From Microbacterium sp. AG1240 (GTDB lineage Bacteria; Actinomycetota; Actinomycetes; Actinomycetales; Microbacteriaceae): DNA of 64,000 nt. Both the position numbers and the translations under genes were made by a program. Location: the NCBI RefSeq assembly GCF_003635115.1, contig NZ_RBXJ01000001.1, positions 1,240,001 to 1,304,000 of the forward strand, given 5' to 3'. Position 1 is the stretch's first letter. Each line of letters opens with the position of its first letter. The notes under the pieces were generated by a model. That model had not been told where the DNA came from. It did not search any database and saw only the letters and a program-made list of their open reading frames with translations. Positions 1 through 7,596 of this stretch are shown here, piece by piece.

Positions 1-9
1 ATATTCGCT

Positions 10-34
10 CGTTATCAGCGTGAGGCTGATAGCG
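10..34. repeat. near-perfect inverted repeat upstream of the first gene
   Basis: CGTTATCAGC and GCTGATAGCG form arms of 10 bases (nine pair) around GTGAG. The repeat lies 18 bases before the first start codon. There is no T-run, so an operator is as likely as a terminator of a gene outside the window. Confidence 0.4.
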
Positions 35-52
35 CACCAGAAAGGTCGTGCC

Positions 53-319
53 ATGTCCGATCCGCGTCGTGACCGTCTCAGCGTCGGTGTGCTCTCCATC
101 GCCCCCAGCTCCGTCCCCGAGAAGTGGGAGGTGCGAGCGACGCTCGATGGTGCGGCCGTCGAGGCGCACTGGGGGGAGTGGGTGCGTCTGGCCCGCCGCA
201 TCCTCGACACCGACGCCCTCTCGCGCGACCGCGAGGCTCGCGGAGACGCGTGGGATCAGGGCCACGCGGCGGGCGCCGACCCGGAGGCCGCGAGCGAAGC
301 GGTGAACCCCTACCGCTGA
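53..319 (+). CDS. hypothetical protein, 88 aa
   Basis: I do not recognise this protein. It is a small soluble protein with no signal peptide or membrane segment. It has a Trp-rich middle (EKWEVRATLDG, HWGEWVRLARRIL) and a charged, Ala-rich C-terminus ending VNPYR. The ATG at 53 is preferred because AAAGG lies about 8 bases upstream; an in-frame GTG at 20 would add 11 residues and run through the inverted repeat. Codon use matches the neighbours, which supports a real gene. The next gene on this strand starts 180 bases later, so it looks monocistronic. Confidence 0.6.
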   Translation: MSDPRRDRLSVGVLSIAPSSVPEKWEVRATLDGAAVEAHWGEWVRLARRILDTDALSRDREARGDAWDQGHAAGADPEAASEAVNPYR

Positions 320-499
320 GCTGCACGCTCCGGGACGAGGGGGAAGGAGCGCCGCCCCCGTCGACGGCGACCGGACTGTGTGTGAACTATGGGAAAATTG
401 TGAATGACCGTCCCCCCGGTCCGTCCTTCTTCGCGTGCCGTCGTCGCTGCGCTCCATCCGACACGTGGCCCCCCAGCGGCTGCGACAGGAACGAGACGC

Positions 500-1594
500 A
501 TGATCTTCTCCGCGCGCCGCGAACTCTGGGCCGACAGTGCCCGGGGCCTCGCGATCCTCGCCGTGGTGCTCGGGCACGTCTTCCTCCAGGAGGGTCCGGA
601 GTCGACCTGGACGATGTGGGGCCCGGCGCAGAGCGCATGGATCGACCTGCGTGACCTGCTGCTCCCGGTGCGCATGCCGTTGTTCTTCCTCATCGCCGGC
701 TACTTCGCCGCGAGCGCCATCGCGCGGCCGTGGGGCACCGTGCTGCGCACCCGCACGCTGAGCCTGTACTACCTGTACGCCGTCTGGCTGCTGGCGCAGA
801 CCCTGTTCTTCCTGATGGTCCCTCACGCGGGCACGGCGGCCGCCTCTACCGTGCGCGAGCTCGCCGCGCAGCTCACGTACGCGCCGAACAACCTCTGGTT
901 CCTCGTCGCTCTGGCCGCCTACTTCACGATCGCGAAGGCGGGCGCGCGCGTCGCCCCGGTCGCCCTCGCCGGGGCGGCGTGGGTGTCGTGGTCGGCCTTC
1001 ACCGACCGCCTGCCCGATTTCTTCGACCGCACGCCGATGCCGGAATACCTCGTCTTCTTCCTGCTCGGCGCCTACGCGCCGGGTCTGCTGCGCAGCATCC
1101 GGGGCAGCGCCCCGCTCGTGCTCGCGGGCGCGCTGGGCCTCATGGCGGGTGTGAACGCGATGCACGAGGCCGAGAGCCGGATGCTGTGGACCACCTACCT
1201 GCTGCTCTCGACGGTGGCAGGGGTCACGGCGGTGGTCTCGCTGCTGAAGCTCCTGGAGGCGCAGGGGCTGCTTCCGCGATCGACCGTGTGGGTCGGCCGT
1301 CGCACCCTGCCGATCTACGTGGTGCAGCTGCCCCTGGCCATCGCCGTCGACGCCCTGATCGGTCTGCTGCCGGGGGAGGTCGCCCAGGCGGTCTTCGGCA
1401 ACCCGGTCGTGTCGTCGGTGTACCCGATCGCGGTGACCGTGGTCGTGGTCGCCACGGCCCTCGCCCTGCACCACATCGTGCACCGCGTGGCTCCGTGGAT
1501 GTACCGCGCACCATGGCTGCACCGGGCACCGGGAGCGCGCGCGGCGTCGCAGCTACGCGGGTCGGCCCTGGTCAGCTCTCGGGGCGCTCGATGA
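500..1594 (+). CDS. acyltransferase family 3 membrane protein
   Basis: This is an integral membrane protein of the acyltransferase-3 family (OafA/NodX/WecH-like), which transfers acetyl or other acyl groups to cell-surface sugars or lipids. The N-terminus carries the family signature: a DSARGLAI stretch followed by a first helix with the conserved His (VVLGHVF), then RMPLFFLIAGYFAA. About ten hydrophobic helices fill the 364 residues, the usual length for a bare acyltransferase-3 domain without a periplasmic SGNH domain. The ATG at 500 is chosen because the domain starts there and AGGA lies upstream; an in-frame ATG at 404 would add 32 residues unlike the family. The 3' end overlaps the convergent lipoprotein gene by 23 bases. 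The substrate cannot be told from sequence. Confidence 0.8.
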   Translation: MIFSARRELWADSARGLAILAVVLGHVFLQEGPESTWTMWGPAQSAWIDLRDLLLPVRMPLFFLIAGYFAASAIARPWGTVLRTRTLSLYYLYAVWLLAQTLFFLMVPHAGTAAASTVRELAAQLTYAPNNLWFLVALAAYFTIAKAGARVAPVALAGAAWVSWSAFTDRLPDFFDRTPMPEYLVFFLLGAYAPGLLRSIRGSAPLVLAGALGLMAGVNAMHEAESRMLWTTYLLLSTVAGVTAVVSLLKLLEAQGLLPRSTVWVGRRTLPIYVVQLPLAIAVDALIGLLPGEVAQAVFGNPVVSSVYPIAVTVVVVATALALHHIVHRVAPWMYRAPWLHRAPGARAASQLRGSALVSSRGAR

Positions 1595-2147
1595 GCAGCA
1601 GACCCTGCTTGGTGTCGGAGATCGTGACCCATCCGTCGCCGAAGAGATAGGTGATGCCGTACCCCTCGTCGTCGGTCGCGATGGCGGTGTCGGCGCTCTC
1701 GGTGATGTACAGGCCGTCGGCGCTCTCTTCGCTGCGCCACCCGCCCGACAGCAGCTCGTTCTTCGCGGTGGAGGCGGCCGCGTCGGTGATCGGAGCCCAG
1801 CCGTAGATCTGCACGTGGTCGGTCGCGACCGAGTAGTCGCCCCACGTGCACTGGATGCCGTCGGCGAGCTCGACGCCGCCGGCGTAGAACGGTCCTTCCT
1901 GCGAAGTCCAACCGAGCTCCTCGAAGTCGGCCACGGTCGATGCGGGGAGGATCGATGCGCATGTCGCGTCGGCGTCCGAGGTCGCGCTCACGCTCGGTTC
2001 GGGCGAGGCGACCGGGGGAGCGCTGGACGCCGTCGAGGGCGGAGGCGTGGTCGGGGTGGCGGCGGGAGCGGCTACGCACGCCGCCAGTGCGATGGAGGCC
2101 GCCCCCAGCGAGAGCGTTGCGAGGATGCTGCGCCGAAGGGCGGTCAT
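1572..2147 (-). CDS. putative lipoprotein, 191 aa
   Basis: A secreted lipoprotein of unknown function. It has a signal peptide with Arg5-Arg6, a hydrophobic core and a lipobox IALAAC placing the lipidated Cys at residue 24. A Ser/Thr/Pro/Ala-rich linker (about 25-58) tethers a globular domain (about 60-190) with two Cys (DATCASILP, GIQCTWGDY) that may form a disulfide. The start ATG overlaps the stop of the upstream phosphatase gene by four bases (ATGA), so the two are probably translationally coupled. The 3' end overlaps the convergent acyltransferase gene. No enzymatic motif is visible; the layout resembles small actinobacterial lipoproteins annotated as hypothetical. Confidence 0.75.
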   Translation of the reverse strand: MTALRRSILATLSLGAASIALAACVAAPAATPTTPPPSTASSAPPVASPEPSVSATSDADATCASILPASTVADFEELGWTSQEGPFYAGGVELADGIQCTWGDYSVATDHVQIYGWAPITDAAASTAKNELLSGGWRSEESADGLYITESADTAIATDDEGYGITYLFGDGWVTISDTKQGLLLIERPES

Positions 2148-2980
2148 GAGTCCACGTCCGATCCGGCGGCGTGGACCAGTTCGAGGAAGTCCGCGTGCAG
2201 GACGCCGTTCGTCGCGAGCGACGACCGCGCCGCGAGGCTGTCCTCACCGTCGAAGGAGGTGAATCTCCCGCCGGCCTCGTGGATCACCGGGACGAGCGCG
2301 GCGAGGTCGTACTCCTTGACGCCGAACTCGGCGACGAACTCGAGGCGTCCTTCGGCGAGCCACATGTAGGGCAGGGCATCGCCGTACCCGCGATCGCGCC
2401 ACACGGCGCGCGAGAGCCGCAGCAACGCGGGGAGCTTGCCGGCCGCATCCCACTGCTCGATGCTCTGGAAGCTGACGCTCGCCTTCTCGACGGTGTCGAC
2501 CGTCGACACGTGGATGCGGCGGCTGTCGCCCTCCGGGGTGTTCGTCCACGCTCCACCGCCCTCAGCGGCCCACCAGCGGCGCCCGAGCGACGGGGCGCTC
2601 ACCACACCCACCCGGGGCACGCCGTCGACGGCGAGGGCGATGAGGGTCGCCCACACGGGAATGCCCTTGAGGTAGTTCGAGGTGCCGTCGATGGGATCGA
2701 TGATCCATCGACGCGTCGCGCTGCCCGAGACGCCGAACTCCTCGCCGAACACCCCGTCGTCGGGGCGCTCCGCGGCCAGCATGTCTCGGATGACGCGCTC
2801 GGTCGCGAGGTCAGCCTCGGTGACCGCAGAATCGTCGGCCTTGGTCTGCACGTCGAGGTCGGCCGCGTCGAAACGGCTCATCGACACCGCGTCGGCGGCG
2901 TCGGCGATCCGGAGGGCCAGAGAGAGGTCGTCTGCGAAGGTACTGCCGGGCACGGGGGAAGGAACCTCGGTGGGGGACAC
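2144..2980 (-). CDS. hisN: inositol-monophosphatase family, probable histidinol-phosphatase
   Basis: A Mg-dependent phosphatase of the IMPase superfamily. Key metal-binding motifs are present: GEEFG, DPIDGTSN and the later Asp motif KEYDLAALVPVIHEAGG. The enzyme probably dephosphorylates histidinol-phosphate in histidine synthesis, as HisN does in actinobacteria; myo-inositol-1-phosphate is the alternative substrate, and sequence alone does not decide. The GTG at 2980 (278 aa) is preferred because TATCGT lies seven bases upstream, the leaderless spacing seen at many genes here, and the family N-terminus begins close by. Other in-frame starts lie at 2989 and 3079. The downstream lipoprotein gene overlaps by four bases. 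No other his genes are nearby. Confidence 0.75.
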   Translation of the reverse strand: MSPTEVPSPVPGSTFADDLSLALRIADAADAVSMSRFDAADLDVQTKADDSAVTEADLATERVIRDMLAAERPDDGVFGEEFGVSGSATRRWIIDPIDGTSNYLKGIPVWATLIALAVDGVPRVGVVSAPSLGRRWWAAEGGGAWTNTPEGDSRRIHVSTVDTVEKASVSFQSIEQWDAAGKLPALLRLSRAVWRDRGYGDALPYMWLAEGRLEFVAEFGVKEYDLAALVPVIHEAGGRFTSFDGEDSLAARSSLATNGVLHADFLELVHAAGSDVDS

Positions 2981-2987
2981 GGTCTCC

Positions 2988-2993
2988 ACGATA
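2988..2993 (-). promoter_or_regulatory. -10 box of a probable leaderless promoter (hisN)
   Basis: TATCGT on the minus strand sits seven bases before the GTG at 2980, so transcription would start at or next to the start codon. Confidence 0.45.
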
Positions 2994-3079
2994 CCGGCGA
3001 GCCGACCTCGATTCGCGGGGAGCGGTAAGGACTGGTAATGTAAACCCTCGGTTCGCCGGGCTCCACCCCGGCGGTCCAC

Positions 3080-3152
3080 GCACCTCTAGCTCAATCGGCA
3101 GAGCAACTGACTCTTAATCAGTGGGTTCTCGGTTCAAGTCCGAGGGGGTGCA
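3080..3152 (+). tRNA. tRNA-Lys (CTT)
   Basis: A 73-base cloverleaf. The acceptor arms GCACCTC and GGGGTGC pair with one T-G wobble and discriminator A. The anticodon stem ACTGA/TCAGT encloses the loop CTCTTAA, giving anticodon CTT for Lys. The T arm is CTCGG-TTCAAGT-CCGAG. CCA is not encoded. A TAATGT -10 box lies at 3036-3041. Confidence 0.95.
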
Positions 3153-3160
3153 CGGATCAG

Positions 3161-3201
3161 CCTCGGAAACTCTCGCCAGTTTCCGGGGCTTTTTCGCTTT
3201 T
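3161..3201 (+). terminator. Rho-independent terminator after tRNA-Lys
   Basis: The arms CCTCGGAAACT and AGTTTCCGGGG enclose a six-base loop and are followed by CTTTTTCGCTTTT. The hairpin starts nine bases after the tRNA. Confidence 0.8.
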
Positions 3202-3318
3202 CCGGGCCCGTGATCGCGCCGGGCGTTCCCCCTGGATCAACGTCGAAAGGCTCCGATCCACCTCGGACTGCCGCAGCAGGAGGTGGACCGGAGCCCTCGT
3301 GTGGTGATCGGGTGGGCG

Positions 3319-4545
3319 TCAGGCGGCGTCGCCGACGAGGATGGCGGCGCCCTCCTCCGCAGCATCCGCTTCGCGTTCGTCGATCCGTGCCAGAGCCCGG
3401 CGCCCGATGAACAGGGTGACGACGGCGAGGACGACGGATGCGGCGGCGAACCAGTACGGCACGCTGACGGTGAACGCGTGCCAGAGCAGGGCTGCCAGCG
3501 GGGGAGCAGCGGCTCCTCCGAGGAAGCGCACGGCGGAGTACGCCGAGCTGGCGACCGAGCGGGGCAGGTCGGTCGCCTCCATCACCGACTCGGTGAGCAC
3601 CGTGTTCATGAGCCCGAGCAGGAGGCCGCCCACGATGATGCAGGTCACGAGCGCGGCGGGGGAGCCGGCGACGAATCCCGCGACGACGAGGTCGACGGCG
3701 AGGAGCGGCAGCACGATCAGCATCGCGGTCGTGCGGCGCATCGTGCGCAGGAGCAGCGGGGCGACCCAGACGCTGGTGATCGCGAGGGCCACGCCCCACC
3801 CGAAGAACGTGAAGCCGATCCCCATGGCGCCGAAGCCCAGCGGGAAGGGCGAGAAGGCCAGCAGCACGAAGAAGGCGATGTTGTAGAACAGCGCGGTGAT
3901 CGCCAGCACGGCGAGAGGCGGTTGCCGCAGTGCCCGGATCGGTGCCGACAGGCGCGTCGGGGTGGGCCTGGCCTCCTTCCCGCGCAGCAGCAGCAGCACG
4001 GCGATGAACGCGATCGCCATGAGGGCGACGACCCCGAAGAACGGCCCCCGCCAGCTGACCTCGCCGAGAAGGCCGCCCAGGAGCGGTCCGATCGCGATGC
4101 CCAGCCCGAGAGCTGCCTCGTAGAGGATGATCGCCGCGGCGCTGCCGCCGCTCGCCGAGCCGACGATCGTCGCGAGTGCCGTCGAGATGAACAGCGCGTT
4201 GCCCAGGCCCCAGCCGGCGCGGAACCCGATGACCGCGTCGACGCTGCCGCTCACCGCGCACAGGAGGGCGAAGACGACGATGAGGGCGAGACCCACGAGC
4301 AGGGTGCGCTTCGCGCCGATGCGGCTCGACACCCAACTCGTGACGAGCATCGCGAGCCCGGTGACGAGGAGATAGCTCGTGAAGAGCAACTCGGTCTGGA
4401 CGGGGCTGGCCTCGAGCGAGTCGGCGATGGCCGGGAGGATCGGGTCGACCAGACCGATGCCCATGAAGGCGACGACGCAGGCGAACGCGACCGCCCAGAC
4501 CTGGGCGGGCTGGCGCCAGACGCTCGTGGCGGCGGCGCCGCTCAT
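3319..4545 (-). CDS. MFS transporter, 12 helices
   Basis: A major facilitator superfamily exporter of 408 residues with twelve predicted helices, in the size class of drug:H+ antiporters. The first helix ends GIGLVDPILPAIADSLEAS, typical of DHA1 efflux pumps, and the loop after helix 2 (SSRIGAKRTLL) is a degenerate motif A. The cytoplasmic C-terminus is Ala/Glu-rich. The start at 4545 overlaps the stop of the MarR gene by four bases (ATGA), so regulator and pump form one coupled unit. This suggests ligand-induced efflux of a toxic compound under MarR control. The substrate cannot be predicted. Confidence 0.85.
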   Translation of the reverse strand: MSGAAATSVWRQPAQVWAVAFACVVAFMGIGLVDPILPAIADSLEASPVQTELLFTSYLLVTGLAMLVTSWVSSRIGAKRTLLVGLALIVVFALLCAVSGSVDAVIGFRAGWGLGNALFISTALATIVGSASGGSAAAIILYEAALGLGIAIGPLLGGLLGEVSWRGPFFGVVALMAIAFIAVLLLLRGKEARPTPTRLSAPIRALRQPPLAVLAITALFYNIAFFVLLAFSPFPLGFGAMGIGFTFFGWGVALAITSVWVAPLLLRTMRRTTAMLIVLPLLAVDLVVAGFVAGSPAALVTCIIVGGLLLGLMNTVLTESVMEATDLPRSVASSAYSAVRFLGGAAAPPLAALLWHAFTVSVPYWFAAASVVLAVVTLFIGRRALARIDEREADAAEEGAAILVGDAA

Positions 4546-4973
4546 CGCACGGCCTCCGTCATCGAGGTCTTGCGTGAGATGAGATCCGCCGTCCGCCGGA
4601 CCGCCTCCCAGTCGTCGTCGTCGAGGTCGGAGAAGAAGGGCAGGAGGGCATCCTGCAGCCGCACGAGCCACGTGTCGAGCGCGGTGTCGCCGGCCTCGGT
4701 CACGGAGACGACCGACGCGCGGGAATCCGCAGCATCCGGCGCCCGCTCCAGCAGCCCGGCATCGACCATCTGCCCGACCAGGCGCGTCATCCCGGGCTGC
4801 GAGATGCGGCTGAGCAGCGCGAGCTCTCCCACGCGCAGCGGACCCTGATCGCGAAGGAGCTTGAGGGTGCGCCACTGCGCCGACGGGGTCTCGTTGTCGA
4901 GTGTGAGCGCCGCCATTCGGGTGAGTGCGCTCGCGGCGATGATCAGCCGCTGTATGTCTTCTGCACGCGTCAT
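4542..4973 (-). CDS. MarR family transcriptional regulator
   Basis: A 143-residue winged-helix repressor of the MarR family. The recognition region (VGELALLSRISQPGMTRLV) and the wing (APDAADSRASVVSVTEAG, with the usual D-SR--V-LT--G pattern) are clear. N- and C-terminal helices would form the dimer interface. The ATG at 4973 is supported by TATGCT six bases upstream, implying a leaderless mRNA, and by the normal family length. The gene is first in a two-gene operon with the MFS exporter. An inverted repeat over the promoter (4983-5008) is a good candidate for an autoregulatory operator. Confidence 0.9.
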   Translation of the reverse strand: MTRAEDIQRLIIAASALTRMAALTLDNETPSAQWRTLKLLRDQGPLRVGELALLSRISQPGMTRLVGQMVDAGLLERAPDAADSRASVVSVTEAGDTALDTWLVRLQDALLPFFSDLDDDDWEAVRRTADLISRKTSMTEAVR

Positions 4974-4979
4974 GCAAGA

Positions 4980-5008
4980 AGCATAACGCAGATATATACC
5001 CTTGTTAT
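4980..5008 (-). promoter_or_regulatory. marR-MFS promoter with candidate MarR operator
   Basis: TATGCT on the minus strand (4980-4985) is six bases from the MarR start codon. ATAAC (4983-4987) and GTTAT (5004-5008) form an inverted repeat around an AT-rich core containing TATATA, unusual in this GC-rich window. Confidence 0.5.
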
Positions 5009-5011
5009 GGG

Positions 5012-5269
5012 TTAGCGCTTCACGCGATCCTTGAGGAGGCGCTTCTGCTCGCCCTTCGACAGGGGCGAGTCGCCCGCGATGAGCTTGCCGCGGGACGAGC
5101 GGCGGGTGTCGACGACAGCGCCGATCGCCAGGGCGAGCGTGATTCCCCAGCTCAGCCAGCCCAGCGCCGTCCGCCACGTGAACGGCTCGTTGCTGCGCAG
5201 GCTCCGAAGGAGCGTGAGGCCGCTCGTGATGGCGCTGAGGAGACCGGTTCCGAAGATGTACTTGCGCAT
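5012..5269 (-). CDS. small membrane protein, 85 aa
   Basis: Unrecognised. Two hydrophobic helices are visible, at about residues 4-22 (IFGTGLLSAITSGLTLL) and 33-52 (ALGWLSWGITLALAIGAVV), followed by a strongly basic tail (KGEQKRLLKDRVKR) likely in the cytoplasm. The ATG at 5269 is preceded by TAGCGT at seven bases, the leaderless arrangement common in this window. The stop lies 38 bases before the MarR start on the same strand, but the MarR gene has its own promoter. Actinobacterial genomes carry many such small inner-membrane proteins of unknown role. Confidence 0.65.
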   Translation of the reverse strand: MRKYIFGTGLLSAITSGLTLLRSLRSNEPFTWRTALGWLSWGITLALAIGAVVDTRRSSRGKLIAGDSPLSKGEQKRLLKDRVKR

Positions 5270-5276
5270 GAGTCTC

Positions 5277-5282
5277 ACGCTA
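5277..5282 (-). promoter_or_regulatory. -10 box of a probable leaderless promoter
   Basis: TAGCGT on the minus strand lies seven bases before the ATG at 5269 of the small membrane protein. Confidence 0.45.
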
Positions 5283-5383
5283 CCGGGGCCGGGAGCGTAC
5301 CCGACGCAGGCTTGACAGGCACCCGCCGGGGCCGTCTGCCGCCCGCTGTTAGCCTGGGATTCCGCCCAGCGAGGAGAATTTCC

Positions 5384-6799
5384 GTGACCAAGGCCGATTT
5401 CGTCGTCGTCGCAAACCGACTCCCCGTCGATCGGTCGGGTGACGACGAGCCGTGGCGCCGGTCGCCCGGAGGTCTCGTCACCGCCCTCGAACCGGTGATG
5501 CGCAAGGCGGACGGCGCATGGGTCGGGTGGGCCGGGCAGCCCGATGTCGAGTTGGAGCCCTTCGAGTTCGAGGGCTCGCACCTCGTGCCGGTGATGCTGA
5601 CCGCCGAAGACATCGAGAACTACTACGAGGGCTTCTCGAACGACACGATCTGGCCGCTGTACCACGACGTGATCGCCGCGCCCCGATACCGGCGGCAGTG
5701 GTGGGATGCCTACGTGCGGGTGAACCGGCGTTTCGCCGAGGCCGCAGCCGCCGCGGCCGACGAGAACGCGATCGTCTGGGTGCAGGACTACCAGCTGCAG
5801 CTCGTGCCGCGGATGCTGCGCGAAGCGCGCCCCGACCTCACCATCGGGTACTTCCATCACATCCCGTTCCCGGCCTACGGCCTGTACTCGCAGCTGCCGT
5901 GGCGTCGACAAGTGCTCGAGGGGCTGCTCGGTGCCGACGTCATCGGCTTCCAGCGGGTGGCGGACGCGGGCAACTTCGCCCGCGCCGTCCGCCGTCAGCT
6001 CCGCTACGAGACGAAGGCGTCGGGCATCACGGTGCCCGACGGCCGGGGCGGAACGCGCCGGGCTCTCGCGAAGGCGTTCCCCATCTCCATCGACGCCGAC
6101 TCGTACATCGAGCTCGCCCAGCGGCCCGAGATCCAGGCGCGCGCGGCCGAGATCCGCGAGAGCCTCGGAAACCCGAAGAAGATCCTCCTCGGGGTCGACC
6201 GCCTCGATTACACCAAAGGCATCCGGCACCGTCTGAAGGCGTTCGGCGAGCTGCTCGAAGACGGGCGGGTGTCGGTCGACGACGTGACGCTCGTGCAGGT
6301 CGCGAGCCCGAGCCGCGAGCGGGTCGAGGCGTACGTGCAGCTGCGCGACGAGATCGAGCTGGCGGTCGGCCGCGTCAACGGCGACTACGACACCATGGGC
6401 CACACCGCCATCCGCTACCTGCACCAGGCGTATCCGCGCGAGGAGATGGTGGCGCTGTACCTCGCGGCCGACGTCATGCTCGTCACGGCGTTGCGCGACG
6501 GGATGAACCTCGTCGCGAAGGAGTACGTCGCCAGCCGCGTCGACAACCGTGGCGTGCTCGTGCTGAGCGAGTTCGCGGGTGCCGCCGACGAGCTCGGCAG
6601 CGCCATCCACATCAACCCGCACGACATCGGCGGCCTGAAGGACGCCATCATGCGTGCCATCGAGATGCCGGCGGCCGAGCAGGGTCGGCGCATGAGAGCG
6701 CTGCGGCGCCGCGTGCGCGAGCACGACGTCGAAGACTGGTCGCGCGAGTTCCTCGAGGCGCTGTCCGTCTTCCACGGACCGGGATCGGTGGTGGAGTGA
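5384..6799 (+). CDS. otsA: trehalose-6-phosphate synthase
   Basis: A GT20 glycosyltransferase that joins UDP- or ADP-glucose to glucose-6-phosphate. Family motifs appear in order: FVVVANRLPVDR at the N-terminus, GGLVTALEPVM, WVQDYQLQLVPRMLR, GYFHHIPFP, the sugar-nucleotide binding stretch GVDRLDYTKGIRHRL, SPSRERVEAY and LRDGMNLVAKEYVA. The length of 471 residues is normal. The GTG at 5384 has GAGGAG eight bases upstream; an in-frame ATG at 5312 would add 24 residues with no family match. otsB follows with a one-base stop-start overlap (TGATG), so the two-step trehalose pathway is translated as a pair. Trehalose serves in osmotic and desiccation protection. Confidence 0.95.
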   Translation: MTKADFVVVANRLPVDRSGDDEPWRRSPGGLVTALEPVMRKADGAWVGWAGQPDVELEPFEFEGSHLVPVMLTAEDIENYYEGFSNDTIWPLYHDVIAAPRYRRQWWDAYVRVNRRFAEAAAAAADENAIVWVQDYQLQLVPRMLREARPDLTIGYFHHIPFPAYGLYSQLPWRRQVLEGLLGADVIGFQRVADAGNFARAVRRQLRYETKASGITVPDGRGGTRRALAKAFPISIDADSYIELAQRPEIQARAAEIRESLGNPKKILLGVDRLDYTKGIRHRLKAFGELLEDGRVSVDDVTLVQVASPSRERVEAYVQLRDEIELAVGRVNGDYDTMGHTAIRYLHQAYPREEMVALYLAADVMLVTALRDGMNLVAKEYVASRVDNRGVLVLSEFAGAADELGSAIHINPHDIGGLKDAIMRAIEMPAAEQGRRMRALRRRVREHDVEDWSREFLEALSVFHGPGSVVE

Positions 6800-7587
6800 T
6801 GGCCATGCCGACCTCCGACGCACCGCTCGACGCCCTCGCCGCGACGCCCCGCCTGCTCGTCGCGCTCGACTTCGACGGCACGATCTCGCCGCACGCCGAT
6901 GACCCGATGCAGTCGCGGATGCTGCCGGCCGCCCGCTCCGCCCTCCAGACGCTGGCCGCGCTGCCCGATACGACGGTCGCGCTCGTCTCCGGGCGCAGCC
7001 TGTCCGACCTCCGCGTCATCGCCGAGCACGACGACGACTCGCCATGGCTCCTCGCCGGGTCGCACGGTGCGGAGTACTGGCGCCCGGGGGAAGGGGCGAT
7101 CGAGCCGCAGGATGAGTCGGACGACGTCCGCCTCCGCGACCGGCTGTTCGCCGAGGCCGAGGCGGCGGTCGCCGATCACCCGGGCGTCTGGATCGAGCCG
7201 AAGACCTTCGGCTTCGCCGTCCACACCCGGATGGCGCAGGATGCTGCGTCGCGGACGGCCGCGAACGATGCCGTCGACGCGATCCTTGCAGCCGAGGCTC
7301 CGTCATGGCGCCGCCGGACGGGCCAGAACATCGTCGAGTTCGCGTTCCGCCACGAGGGCAAAGACACGGCGGTCGCCGCGCTCCGCGAGCAGACGGGATC
7401 GACGGCCGTGCTCTTCGCGGGTGACGACGTGACCGACGAAGACGCGCTGCGCAGTCTCTCGGACGGCGATCTCGGCGTGCACGTGGGCGCGAAGGAAACG
7501 GCCGCGACCGTGTCGGTCCCCGACATCCCCGCATTCGCCGCGCTGCTGGACGACCTGGCGCGTCGGCGAGCCGCGCGCCCGGAATAG
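6799..7587 (+). CDS. otsB: trehalose-6-phosphate phosphatase
   Basis: A HAD-superfamily phosphatase that releases phosphate from trehalose-6-phosphate. HAD motif I is LDFDGTISP near residue 25, motif II is VSGRS, the conserved GSHGAE stretch follows, and motif IV is GDDVTDEDAL. At 262 residues it is a normal stand-alone OtsB without a fused synthase. The ATG at 6799 overlaps the otsA stop and has GTGGAG upstream; an ATG at 6805 is a close alternative. The downstream ilvD starts nine bases after the stop but has its own -10 box in the otsB stop region, so it need not be part of this operon. Confidence 0.92.
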   Translation: MAMPTSDAPLDALAATPRLLVALDFDGTISPHADDPMQSRMLPAARSALQTLAALPDTTVALVSGRSLSDLRVIAEHDDDSPWLLAGSHGAEYWRPGEGAIEPQDESDDVRLRDRLFAEAEAAVADHPGVWIEPKTFGFAVHTRMAQDAASRTAANDAVDAILAAEAPSWRRRTGQNIVEFAFRHEGKDTAVAALREQTGSTAVLFAGDDVTDEDALRSLSDGDLGVHVGAKETAATVSVPDIPAFAALLDDLARRRAARPE

Positions 7588-7590
7588 ACT
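7585..7590 (+). promoter_or_regulatory. -10 box of a probable leaderless promoter (ilvD)
   Basis: TAGACT overlaps the otsB stop codon and lies six bases before the ilvD ATG. No Shine-Dalgarno sequence is visible there, which fits a leaderless mRNA. Confidence 0.5.
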
Positions 7591-7596
7591 TCGGAT

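Noticed and set aside
3283..4848. 521-codon plus-strand frame opposite the MFS and MarR genes
   Set aside because: Composition is a shadow of the transporter; no plausible start signal or domain.
5012..6823. 603-codon minus-strand frame across otsA
   Set aside because: Only its last 85 codons (start at 5269) look like a protein; the rest is antisense to otsA.
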